A model generated the notes under the pieces. It was given only the letters and a program-made list of their open reading frames with translations, had not been told where the DNA came from and searched no databases. The position numbers and the translations under genes are program-made. From Deltaproteobacteria bacterium RBG_16_54_18 (GTDB lineage: Bacteria > Desulfobacterota > B13-G15 > RBG-16-54-18): a DNA stretch of 5,192 bases. The stretch lies in the NCBI GenBank assembly GCA_001797935.1, contig MGQT01000078.1, positions 1-5,192 on the forward strand. Direction: 5' to 3'. Positions 1 to 5,192 of the stretch are shown one piece after another. Each line of letters opens with the position of its first letter. The first letter of the stretch is position 1.

Positions 1-666
1 ATTTGCGTCGGTAATCTTATCGAGGAGCGTATCCACAACGGTATCGACGCGGCTGACAAAGACGCTGGCTACCGAACGCACCTCCCGCGCCGCGCCCTTG
101 TTCTTCAGGAGTGCTTTTATCCCCGCGAGATACGCAGCCGCCGTCTTCTCGTATTGTTCCAGGGAGAATATCAGGGTAACATTCACGTTGATCCCCTGGG
201 CCAGCAACGCCGAAATCGCTTCATAGCCGGCGTCGGTTGCCGGTACTTTCAACATAAGATTAGGACGACTTACCTTCCGTGCCAGCCGTTCACCCTCTAA
301 GATTGTCTCGCGCGTTGTATAGGCCAACTGCGGGTTAATCTCCAGGCTGACATAACCGTCGAGGCCTTTGGTCCGCTCGAAGATTGGTTTAAAGATATCC
401 GCGGCTGCCTGGATGTCCGTTACCGTAATATCGTCATATATTTCAAAGATGGATTTTCCTTTTTGCTTGAGTTCTCTGATTTGTGCGTCGTATTCACCCC
501 CCGCCCTGATGGCCTGGTCAAAGATGGTCGGGTTGGAGGTCATCCCCGTTATGCCCAGGGCTATCAATTCGGTGAGCCTGCCGCCCTTGATGAGCGACCT
601 GCTGATATAATCGAGCCACACGCTTTGGCCGAGTGCACTGAGTTGCTTCATAATGGTCTGGGACAT
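1..666 (-). CDS. tal: Transaldolase, N-terminal 222 residues (3' end beyond window)
   Basis: Transaldolase is a cytosolic Schiff-base enzyme of the non-oxidative pentose phosphate pathway, moving a dihydroxyacetone unit between sedoheptulose-7-phosphate/glyceraldehyde-3-phosphate and erythrose-4-phosphate/fructose-6-phosphate. Translating back from the ATG at 666 gives 222 codons open to the window edge. Visible motifs are SVWLDYISRSLI (residues 15-26, Asp19), GMTSNPTIF (41-49), YVSLEINP (105-112, Glu109), NLMLKVPAT (136-144, Lys140 the expected Schiff-base lysine), NVTLIFS (162-168) and SVFVSRVDT (201-209). Asp19, Glu109 and Lys140 match the catalytic Asp/Glu/Lys set of the family. The WLDY/TSNPTIF style fits the roughly 360-residue class also found fused to glucose-6-phosphate isomerase, not the short ~220-residue fructose-6-phosphate aldolase type; the frame is still open at 222 residues. 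It follows dctM on the same strand after 86 bp, so it is probably the last visible gene of the operon. An AGGAG site 5 nt upstream supports the start. Nothing in it looks broken. Confidence 0.93.
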   Translation of the reverse strand, partial: MSQTIMKQLSALGQSVWLDYISRSLIKGGRLTELIALGITGMTSNPTIFDQAIRAGGEYDAQIRELKQKGKSIFEIYDDITVTDIQAAADIFKPIFERTKGLDGYVSLEINPQLAYTTRETILEGERLARKVSRPNLMLKVPATDAGYEAISALLAQGINVNVTLIFSLEQYEKTAAAYLAGIKALLKNKGAAREVRSVASVFVSRVDTVVDTLLDKITDAN

Positions 667-671
667 AGTTA

Positions 672-676
672 CTCCT
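672..676 (-). promoter_or_regulatory. Ribosome binding site of tal
   Basis: On the minus strand AGGAG lies 5 nt before the ATG at 666, which favours this start over the in-frame ATG five codons further in. Its strength suggests tal is translated independently of dctM. Confidence 0.75.
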
Positions 677-752
677 TCGTGCGAAACAATATCATCGATA
701 CCCCTAGAACAGAATAGCGTCACTCGCTAATAGACCGTCACGGGTTTGATCA

Positions 753-2012
753 CTACTTTACAAGAACGAGGCTCAGCCACGGGAGATAGGTAATGACCGC
801 CAAGCCAAGCAACAGGATGGCGATAAAAGGGAGTGAGGCCAGATACAGTCTTAATACCGGTTTTTCAAAACGGATGCTGGAGATGAAGAGGTTAACCCCC
901 AGCGGAGGGATCGAGGCGCCGATCTCCAGATTAGTAAGGAAGATGATCCCGAGGTGAATAGGGTTGATCCCGTAGGCAAGGGCGATAGGAGTCACCAGGG
1001 GAACGACGACGGTCAGGGCAGAGAAGATACCCATAGTACAGCCCACGGCAAGAAGGAAGAAGTTCAGCACCACCAAGAACAAGAAGGGGCTGGCGATGTG
1101 GGCCTGGAAAAAATTCAGCATCTTCATGGGGACTTGTTCATCGATCAGATAATTGGTGAGGCCGAGGGCCGCGCCAAGGATGACCAAGAGCCCACCCACC
1201 AGAACCATGCTCGTGCGCATGATCCGGGGGAGTTCGCGCAATTTGATATCCCGGTAAATGACCACTTCGACCAGCAGGACGTAGGCCACCGTGATGGCGG
1301 CAGCCTCACTGATGGCAAAGTATCCGCTGTAAATTCCACCCAATACGATGAAAGGGAGCGGTATCTCCCAGATAGTTCCCCTCAATGCCTTGAGTAACTC
1401 CGTCACGCGAAACCGTGTTCGGGGGACTTTGGCGAAAACGGCTTTCTGAACGCTGAACCCGGAGAGCAAGACTACCAACATGATGCCGGGCAGGAGACCT
1501 GCTAGAAAGAGCTGATCGATTCTCACCTTCGCTACGATTGCGTAAATAATAAGGGGAAGGCTGGGTGGAAAGAGAAGGCCCAACGTTCCTGAAGTGGTGA
1601 GGAGCCCGAGAGAGAACTTTTCCGGGTATTTTCCCTTGACCAGGGCAGGAAAGAGGATCCCCCCCAAGGCGATGATCGTCAGCCCCGTGGCGCCGGTTAA
1701 GGCAGTAAAGATGGCACAGGTGATAAGGGCGATGATCGCGAGCCCGCCCGGCACCCGACCGAGGATCGCATCGGAGGCCCTAATCAATCTTTTAGGCGCC
1801 CCGCTCTCCGAAAGGAGATATCCGGCAAAGGTGAAGAGGGGAATGGCGACAAGGACCGGCGTGGTGGCCATCCGGTGCATCTCGATGATCATGGCTGAGG
1901 AGTCGATCTGGCCAAAGAATAATAAAAAGAGGGCCAAGCCAGCGACGACGACGAAAATGGGCGCTCCCAAGAGCATCAACAAAACAAGGATACTGCTGAA
2001 GAGAATGGTCAC
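753..2012 (-). CDS. dctM: TRAP transporter large permease subunit (DctM/TatM-like)
   Basis: This is the large inner-membrane subunit of a TRAP transporter, which moves the ligand delivered by the P subunit, normally driven by a sodium gradient. The protein has 419 residues, close to the usual ~425, and is hydrophobic throughout with about a dozen membrane segments or re-entrant hairpins. Family landmarks are IPLFTFAGYLL (57-67), GGLAIIALITCAIFTALTG (89-107), LGLLFPPSLPLIIYA (144-158), LFLAGLLPG (168-176), GIYSGYFAISEAAA (226-239) and NPIHLGIIFLTNLEIGASIPPLGVNLF (350-376, read in two halves around residue 363). Two places differ from classical C4-dicarboxylate or sialic-acid permeases: TGATGLT (106-112) where GSS-type residues are usual, and GCTMGIFSA (324-332) without the usual acidic residue. 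I believe this is the TPAT-type version. The start is GTG, with AAGGA 5 nt upstream (2022-2018). It lies 29 bp after dctQ; the stop is TAG. Confidence 0.93.
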   Translation of the reverse strand: MTILFSSILVLLMLLGAPIFVVVAGLALFLLFFGQIDSSAMIIEMHRMATTPVLVAIPLFTFAGYLLSESGAPKRLIRASDAILGRVPGGLAIIALITCAIFTALTGATGLTIIALGGILFPALVKGKYPEKFSLGLLTTSGTLGLLFPPSLPLIIYAIVAKVRIDQLFLAGLLPGIMLVVLLSGFSVQKAVFAKVPRTRFRVTELLKALRGTIWEIPLPFIVLGGIYSGYFAISEAAAITVAYVLLVEVVIYRDIKLRELPRIMRTSMVLVGGLLVILGAALGLTNYLIDEQVPMKMLNFFQAHIASPFLFLVVLNFFLLAVGCTMGIFSALTVVVPLVTPIALAYGINPIHLGIIFLTNLEIGASIPPLGVNLFISSIRFEKPVLRLYLASLPFIAILLLGLAVITYLPWLSLVLVK

Positions 2013-2041
2013 TCGTTTCCTTTTTTATGGTATGTCAATAT

Positions 2042-2521
2042 TTATGGCCATAGAAAGTTTTTAAGGCAACGGAAGCCAAATCGGAGGGTCATTAATCCAA
2101 AGGCTGCGGGCAGGATGAGCTCCGGAACCCACGCGCGGATCCCCAGGAAGGTGATGCTGCCCATCAGAGCCTCGTTTCTGACAAATTTTACGGCGGCAAA
2201 GGTCAAGAGCCCGCAGACGATAAAGGAAAATATTTGGATTATGACCTCGATGAAGATCTTTCCCCGGGGTGGCACCAATTGCGATACGACATCAATGCTG
2301 ATGTGTTTCCCCTCTCTCGTGGCAATTGCAGCCCCGATAAAACCAACCCAGAGGACCAGATTTCTTACCAGCGGGTCGCCCCAGGTGAGGCCGGTAGCAA
2401 AAAGATTCCGGAGAACGATCTGTAAAAAGGCGATGAGGATCATGACGCTCAAGAGGATAGAGATAAGGGTCTGCTCTACCCGGTCGATAATAGAATCCAG
2501 CCGTTCCCAATGCTGTATCAT
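2042..2521 (-). CDS. dctQ: TRAP transporter small permease subunit (DctQ/TatQ-like)
   Basis: This is the small inner-membrane subunit that pairs with DctM in a TRAP transporter; it helps anchor and dock the complex but does not itself carry the transport path. It has 159 residues, typical for the family. Four hydrophobic segments can be read at about residues 18-38, 51-68, 89-113 and 131-150. The stretch GDPLVRNLVLWVGFIGAA (48-65) followed by REGKHISID (69-77) is the family signature after the second helix, and a conserved-looking LPAAFGLMTLRF (137-148) sits in the last helix. The ATG overlaps the dctP stop as ATGA, indicating translational coupling; a modest AAGGG-type ribosome site lies inside the end of dctP (2532-2528). 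Separate Q and M genes are present here, not a QM fusion. The P gene precedes it and the M gene follows. Confidence 0.92.
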   Translation of the reverse strand: MIQHWERLDSIIDRVEQTLISILLSVMILIAFLQIVLRNLFATGLTWGDPLVRNLVLWVGFIGAAIATREGKHISIDVVSQLVPPRGKIFIEVIIQIFSFIVCGLLTFAAVKFVRNEALMGSITFLGIRAWVPELILPAAFGLMTLRFGFRCLKNFLWP

Positions 2522-3540
2522 TTCTTTCCCTTGCGATAGGCCTCGAGGATAGCGGTGGCGTCTGCCAAGGCCTTTGGCGAGAAGGTTTGGTTGGTGAAAC
2601 GGGCAATGGCCTTCTCCGATAGCCCCTTGAATTCGGCAATTTGGTCTTTCGACGGGTTCACGATCTTCACCCCATTGTTCTGCATCACCTTGATCGCCTC
2701 GTGATTCTCACGCCGGGTGAGCGTCTTTAGTTGGTCCAGGTTTCGCTGGAAGCTTTCGAGGATGATCGCCTGAGAGGTAGGAGGCAGCTTTTTGAATACG
2801 TCCTTTCTGACAACGACCCCGACGCCTATATACGACAGCGGGACATCAACGAGATATTTCACTTTGGTAAACCATTGCAGGGCAATAGCTACGGTCGGCG
2901 GCGAGTAGACCACGTCTACCATGCCGGTTTGGAGGCCCACCAGGACATCGGGGAGTGAGAGGGGAATAGCTGCTACGCCAGCCTCATGGAAGATGGCCTT
3001 GGCCATCGACGATTCTTGCCAGATCCAGACCTTCGCCTTTTTGAGATCGTTGACACTGGAGACGTAAACGGTGGACATCAGGTAGGTAAACCCCGCCTCC
3101 GACCACCCCAACATGATATACCCATTGTCCTCAAGTCCCTTCTTGAAATAAGGACCCATCTTTTTTAAGAGGTAGTCGACCTCTTCATAATTTTGGAAAA
3201 AGAAGGGGATGTGCATGACATCGATCTCCTTAAAGATCGTGGCGAGCCCCCCTGAAGATAGGCCTGCGCCCTGTATCTGCCCAATCTGCATCTTACGCAT
3301 CATGTCTTTCTCATCCCCTAACACCCCCCCCGAATAGATCTTAAACGCGACCTTCCCCTTGGTCTTCTCCATCACCTCTGCATTGATGGCATTCAAGGTC
3401 TTCATCCATGAGCTACCATCGGGGGCCAGGGTGGCGATTTTAATCACCGTAACCTCTTGCGGTCTGCCGATGGTTGGAAGAGAGAGCATGAGGGCTACAA
3501 TGCACAAGACTAGGCTCGTGATCAGGGTATGTCGATACAT
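2518..3540 (-). CDS. dctP: TRAP transporter periplasmic solute-binding protein (DctP family, TatP-like)
   Basis: This periplasmic binding protein captures the ligand and hands it to the QM membrane pair. From the ATG at 3540 it has 340 residues. Residues 1 to about 25-28 form a Sec signal peptide (YRH, then a hydrophobic stretch, then LPTIG); there is no proper lipobox, so it is probably soluble. Family landmarks are IKIATLAPDGSSWMK (33-47), FKIYSGGVLGDEKDMMRKMQIG (66-87, discontinuous conservation), GLATIFKEIDVMHIPFFF (98-115), GLQTGMVDVVYSPP (202-215), and a C-terminal helical part. Residues 165-175 (DLKKAKVWIWQ) align with the DLKGLKIRVP element of classical DctP proteins, where the arginine grips a ligand carboxylate; Trp172 occupies that place here. 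The ligand is therefore unlikely to be bound in the usual way. An upstream in-frame ATG at 3567 would overlap tatT and has no ribosome site; the 3540 start has AGGAG 7 nt upstream. Confidence 0.93.
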   Translation of the reverse strand: MYRHTLITSLVLCIVALMLSLPTIGRPQEVTVIKIATLAPDGSSWMKTLNAINAEVMEKTKGKVAFKIYSGGVLGDEKDMMRKMQIGQIQGAGLSSGGLATIFKEIDVMHIPFFFQNYEEVDYLLKKMGPYFKKGLEDNGYIMLGWSEAGFTYLMSTVYVSSVNDLKKAKVWIWQESSMAKAIFHEAGVAAIPLSLPDVLVGLQTGMVDVVYSPPTVAIALQWFTKVKYLVDVPLSYIGVGVVVRKDVFKKLPPTSQAIILESFQRNLDQLKTLTRRENHEAIKVMQNNGVKIVNPSKDQIAEFKGLSEKAIARFTNQTFSPKALADATAILEAYRKGKK

Positions 3541-3547
3541 TATTTTT

Positions 3548-3552
3548 CTCCT
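3548..3552 (-). promoter_or_regulatory. Ribosome binding site of dctP, decides the start
   Basis: AGGAG on the minus strand, 7 nt before the ATG at 3540 and directly after the tatT stop codon (3556-3554). It sets the dctP start at 3540 and not at the ATG nine codons upstream (3567), which lies inside tatT. Confidence 0.75.
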
Positions 3553-3553
3553 A

Positions 3554-4438
3554 TTAGAAATATTCATCGACGTGGCTTAACAACGCCTTCGCCTTCCTTT
3601 GTGCTACGGTATTGATCAAGGTCAGTTCCGGCACGCTATCCGCCGGCATCTGTAAAACCTTTTCCAAGGTGGCAATGAAAAGCGCCTTGTCCGACGCGCG
3701 CCGGGCATAGTTGTCAGCATAATAGACAGAGGCCATCATAAATTTCCCTTTGCCCAGATCAATGGCCTTCAGAAAATGTTCCTTGGCCTTTTGGAGGTCT
3801 CCGCCCGCAATGGCAGGCCTGGCGGCAAACCATACCCCCATAAAGAGGTGGGGGCCGCCGTAGTAGAATCCTTCGTCAAGCTCCAGGGTCTTCTGCACCA
3901 TCAATTCTACACGAGAAAGCTCGGCCATGGCCTCTATGGAATCCAAATTCAGCATAATCCAGTTCGCCCAGCAGGTCGCGGCCCAAAAGATATAGGGGAC
4001 GTCTTTTTTGCCGCAGGCCGCTACATCGCGCGCAAAGTCATCAAAGGAGCTCTTGAGCGGATCTTTAAATCCCCTGGCGACCAGCGCCTTGAGTGCATAT
4101 GACCGGGATTTAGCGGCGATAAGAGTGGCATATTCTTTGTCCTTGTCGTCCCCCAAGACCGCGCCGAATGACGAATAGGCCTGGGCAGCCGCAATGAGCA
4201 ACTCGGCCTTATCGGGCCACCCCTCGACCATGCCGTCGATCAGCATGAGATAAGCGGGCATGCCTTCCCTGATCACGCGCAAATCGGATTGCTTGGCAGC
4301 CGCCTTGGCAACGTCTTCTACGAGCAATGCCGTCGTGCCGATCCTGGCCTTTTGACTGAAAAGGCACGCCGGTTGCAAGGCAAGCAAGACTAAAAAAAGG
4401 GCACCCCCGATCCAACGCCTCTGTCCAGTATAGACCAT
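3554..4438 (-). CDS. tatT: TRAP transporter T-component, TatT family TPR-like periplasmic protein
   Basis: TatT proteins are all-helical TPR-like periplasmic proteins that associate with the P subunit of a TRAP subfamily (TPAT); in Treponema pallidum the pair has been studied structurally. From the ATG at 4438 the protein has 294 residues. Residues 1-24 look like a signal peptide (RR at 7-8, then a hydrophobic core). Cys25 in LQPAC could be a lipidated cysteine, but Gln and Pro at -3 and -2 make a poor lipobox, so anchoring is uncertain. Family features are EDVAKAAAKQSD (41-52), GMPAYLMLIDGMVEGWPDK (59-77), LLIAAAQAYSSFG (80-92), PYIFWAATCWANWI (148-161), YGGPHLFMGVWFAARP (193-208) and AKEHFLKAIDLGKGKFMMASVYYADNYA (218-245, conserved in patches). 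It is the first gene of the operon, 13 bp before dctP. The TTG-started longer form (from 4453) was rejected because GAGGGG precedes the ATG. Confidence 0.9.
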   Translation of the reverse strand: MVYTGQRRWIGGALFLVLLALQPACLFSQKARIGTTALLVEDVAKAAAKQSDLRVIREGMPAYLMLIDGMVEGWPDKAELLIAAAQAYSSFGAVLGDDKDKEYATLIAAKSRSYALKALVARGFKDPLKSSFDDFARDVAACGKKDVPYIFWAATCWANWIMLNLDSIEAMAELSRVELMVQKTLELDEGFYYGGPHLFMGVWFAARPAIAGGDLQKAKEHFLKAIDLGKGKFMMASVYYADNYARRASDKALFIATLEKVLQMPADSVPELTLINTVAQRKAKALLSHVDEYF

Positions 4439-4441
4439 GAT

Positions 4442-4447
4442 CCCCTC
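4442..4447 (-). promoter_or_regulatory. Ribosome binding site of tatT, decides the start
   Basis: GAGGGG on the minus strand ends 3 nt before the ATG at 4438 (its GAGG part is 5 nt away). A longer reading from TTG at 4453 would run through this site, so the ATG is preferred. Confidence 0.65.
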
Positions 4448-4457
4448 TAACAAATTT

Positions 4458-4469
4458 ACAAGCGCTTGT
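4458..4469. promoter_or_regulatory. Candidate operator: perfect 12-bp palindrome ACAAGCGCTTGT
   Basis: The palindrome is exact over 12 bp. Its core AAGCGCTT, with a central CG step, resembles operators of LacI/GalR-family repressors. It sits 19 nt upstream of the tatT ATG and downstream of the candidate promoter at 4490-4518, where a bound protein would block transcription. The assignment as an operator is inference; no regulator gene is in the window. Confidence 0.45.
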
Positions 4470-4489
4470 CACAGGCGCCGTGCTTTATC

Positions 4490-4518
4490 AATTTCCACCA
4501 AAACAGGCCTGTTGTCAA
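4490..4518 (-). promoter_or_regulatory. Candidate sigma-70 promoter for the tatT-dctPQM operon
   Basis: On the minus strand a perfect -35 box TTGACA (4518-4513) is followed after 17 bp by GAAATT (4495-4490), which matches only three of six -10 consensus positions. A consensus -35 with a poor -10 would fit a promoter that is regulated or needs help. The expected start point is around 4483, giving a leader of about 45 nt before tatT. Confidence 0.45.
4502..4513. promoter_or_regulatory. Candidate operator: perfect 12-bp palindrome AACAGGCCTGTT in the promoter spacer
   Basis: The palindrome is exact over 12 bp and touches the -35 box of the candidate tatT promoter, filling most of the spacer between -35 and -10. 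Its centre is 44 bp from the centre of the palindrome at 4458-4469, about four helical turns. The core differs from that one (GGCC against GCGC), so it may bind another protein. Operator function is inferred. Confidence 0.4.
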
Positions 4519-4554
4519 CCCTGTAAAAAATGACGGCGCACCCTCTCTCTTGCA

Positions 4555-4580
4555 CTGTGAGCGGGTTTATAGTATCACAG
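4555..4580. repeat. Inverted repeat CTGTGA-N14-TCACAG in the divergent gap
   Basis: Two exact 6-bp arms (4555-4560 and 4575-4580) flank an A+T-rich stretch containing TATAGT (4568-4573). The arms read like CRP half-sites, but the gap is 14 bp between the 6-bp arms, not the 6 bp between TGTGA and TCACA that CRP needs. It could be a site for another dimeric regulator of the plus-strand gene, or chance. Confidence 0.25.
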
Positions 4581-4583
4581 ACG

Positions 4584-4593
4584 AATGATCATT
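4584..4593. repeat. Perfect 10-bp palindrome AATGATCATT
   Basis: An exact 10-bp palindrome lies about 70 bp upstream of the ferredoxin-nitroreductase ATG. It could be a regulator site in the leader or promoter of that gene. Short palindromes like this also occur by chance. Confidence 0.2.
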
Positions 4594-4650
4594 ACTCTTT
4601 CCACGATGCAAAGAGAAGTAAACGGCAGATAAGCAAAGATGGTAAAATAC

Positions 4651-4655
4651 GGAGG
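4651..4655 (+). promoter_or_regulatory. Ribosome binding site of the ferredoxin-nitroreductase gene
   Basis: GGAGG lies 10 nt before the ATG at 4666, slightly far but still usable. An in-frame TAA at 4657-4659 rules out any longer reading, so the start is well fixed. Confidence 0.7.
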
Positions 4656-4665
4656 ATAAAACGCG

Positions 4666-5192
4666 ATGAGAAGAACATATTCCCCGCCTGAGGTATTGAC
4701 TGCCCGGTGCACGGGGTGCGGCATCTGTGTCGAGGCCTGCCCCGGTTTCGTCTTGGAGATGCGCGATAAGAAGGCCTCGGTCGTGCGCGGTGATTGGTGT
4801 ATCGGCTGCGGGCACTGCGGCGCGGTCTGCCCCGTCGCGGCCATCAGACATGAGGCATCAGCCAGACGTAAAGGACCAGGGAAAAAACCAGCCGCTGCAC
4901 CCGCTCAGATCATGCAACTGCTGCGCGAGCGCCGATCCGTGCGGTCCTATCGCCGCAGACCGGTGCCCAAAAAAATCCTCCAACAGATCATCGAGGCCGG
5001 CAGGTATGCCCCCACCGGGAGAAACAGCCAGAATGTTTGCTACGTGGTGCTGCAATCACCGATTGAGATTACTCAATTGAGGGAAATGACCATCTCCTTT
5101 TACGCAAAGATATTGGGATGGGTTAAAAACAGATTCGGTGCTTTTTTGTTCGGCTTATTCGCCGGCCACAGGACCGTTGCGTATCTGCGGGA
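4666..5192 (+). CDS. Ferredoxin-nitroreductase fusion protein, N-terminal 175 residues (3' end beyond window)
   Basis: This is a two-domain redox protein, cytosolic by the lack of a signal peptide. Residues 15-25 hold C15-x2-C18-x2-C21-x3-C25-P and residues 45-55 hold C45-x2-C48-x2-C51-x3-C55-P, two complete [4Fe-4S] ferredoxin motifs. A basic, Ala/Pro-rich linker (about 62-80) leads to a nitroreductase-type flavoprotein domain: RRSVRSY (89-95) and the FMN-contact motif APTGRNSQN (115-123). Fusions of this kind run to about 270 residues, so roughly the last third is missing. The likely role is passing low-potential electrons from a ferredoxin-type donor through the clusters to FMN and on to an unknown acceptor; the substrate cannot be read from the sequence. 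It is transcribed away from the tatT operon and may share control elements in the gap. It has no visible tie to the transporter. ATG 4666 is the first start after an in-frame stop at 4657. Confidence 0.88.
   Translation, partial: MRRTYSPPEVLTARCTGCGICVEACPGFVLEMRDKKASVVRGDWCIGCGHCGAVCPVAAIRHEASARRKGPGKKPAAAPAQIMQLLRERRSVRSYRRRPVPKKILQQIIEAGRYAPTGRNSQNVCYVVLQSPIEITQLREMTISFYAKILGWVKNRFGAFLFGLFAGHRTVAYLR

Noticed and set aside
715..729. Hairpin TAGCG-N5-CGCTA between dctM and tal as a terminator
   Set aside because: The stem is only 5 bp and the sequence after it on the minus strand is not a proper U tract; too weak to call a terminator.
954..1397. Plus-strand 147-codon reading frame inside dctM
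   Set aside because: It is antisense to a clear membrane permease; its polar His/Gln/Asp-rich product is the typical mirror of hydrophobic codons.
3541..3567. Nine-codon N-terminal extension of dctP from the ATG at 3567
   Set aside because: It would overlap tatT and has no ribosome site; AGGAG lies 7 nt before the ATG at 3540, which also starts a sensible signal peptide.
4439..4453. Five-codon extension of tatT from a TTG at 4453
   Set aside because: The extension runs through the GAGGGG ribosome site that serves the ATG at 4438.
4535..4553. Sigma-54 promoter (GG ... TTGC) toward the plus-strand gene
   Set aside because: GG and GC are 15 bp apart; sigma-54 promoters need 10 bp between them.
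4550..4578. Sigma-70 promoter TTGCAC with TATAGT or TATCAC for the ferredoxin-nitroreductase gene
   Set aside because: TATAGT is only 12 bp from TTGCAC; TATCAC has the right 17-bp spacing but is a poor -10. Not strong enough to list as a promoter.
4555..4580. CRP-type site from the TGTGA and TCACA arms
   Set aside because: CRP sites have a 6-bp gap between these pentamers; here it is 16 bp.
4567..4851. Minus-strand reading frames of 89-94 codons across the divergent gap
   Set aside because: They overlap the well-supported ferredoxin domain in antisense, have no recognisable motifs and no ribosome site that stands out.

Overview
The window holds one leftward (minus-strand) gene cluster and one divergent gene, with a 227-bp regulatory gap between them. 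In transcription order from the gap the minus-strand genes are tatT (4438-3554), dctP (3540-2518), dctQ (2521-2042), dctM (2012-753) and a transaldolase gene, tal, that runs off the left edge (666-1). Gaps are 13 bp, a 4-bp ATGA overlap, 29 bp and 86 bp, so the first four genes look like one transcription unit; tal probably belongs to it, since it lies on the same strand and I see no convincing terminator before it. On the plus strand a ferredoxin-nitroreductase fusion starts at 4666 and runs off the right edge.

The central four genes encode a complete TRAP transporter of the TPR-associated type (TPAT, the TatT-TatP-TatQ-TatM arrangement known from Treponema pallidum and many deltaproteobacteria). 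It comprises a periplasmic solute-binding protein (P), a small four-helix membrane subunit (Q), a large membrane permease (M) and a periplasmic helical TPR-like partner (T). The P subunit lacks the arginine that classical DctP proteins use to clamp a carboxylate (Trp172 aligns there), and the M subunit differs from classical permeases in matching conserved spots. The ligand is therefore probably not an ordinary C4-dicarboxylate or sialic acid; it is unknown.

The gap at 4439-4665 has a consensus -35 box (TTGACA) facing tatT, a perfect 12-bp palindrome in the spacer of that promoter, and a second perfect 12-bp palindrome with a LacI-like core just before the tatT ribosome site. Two further symmetric elements lie on the side of the plus-strand gene. 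No regulator gene lies in the window. No stretch over 300 bp lacks a gene, and I see no RNA gene, mobile element or CRISPR array.

Organism: a Gram-negative bacterium (periplasmic binding protein and Sec signal peptides). The 2x[4Fe-4S]-nitroreductase fusion suggests an anaerobe, and a TPAT operon with this protein style suggests Desulfobacterota (Syntrophobacterales-like). This is an inference from gene content, not from a marker gene. I do not see a wholly new system; the most notable points are the unusual transporter and its palindrome-rich promoter.
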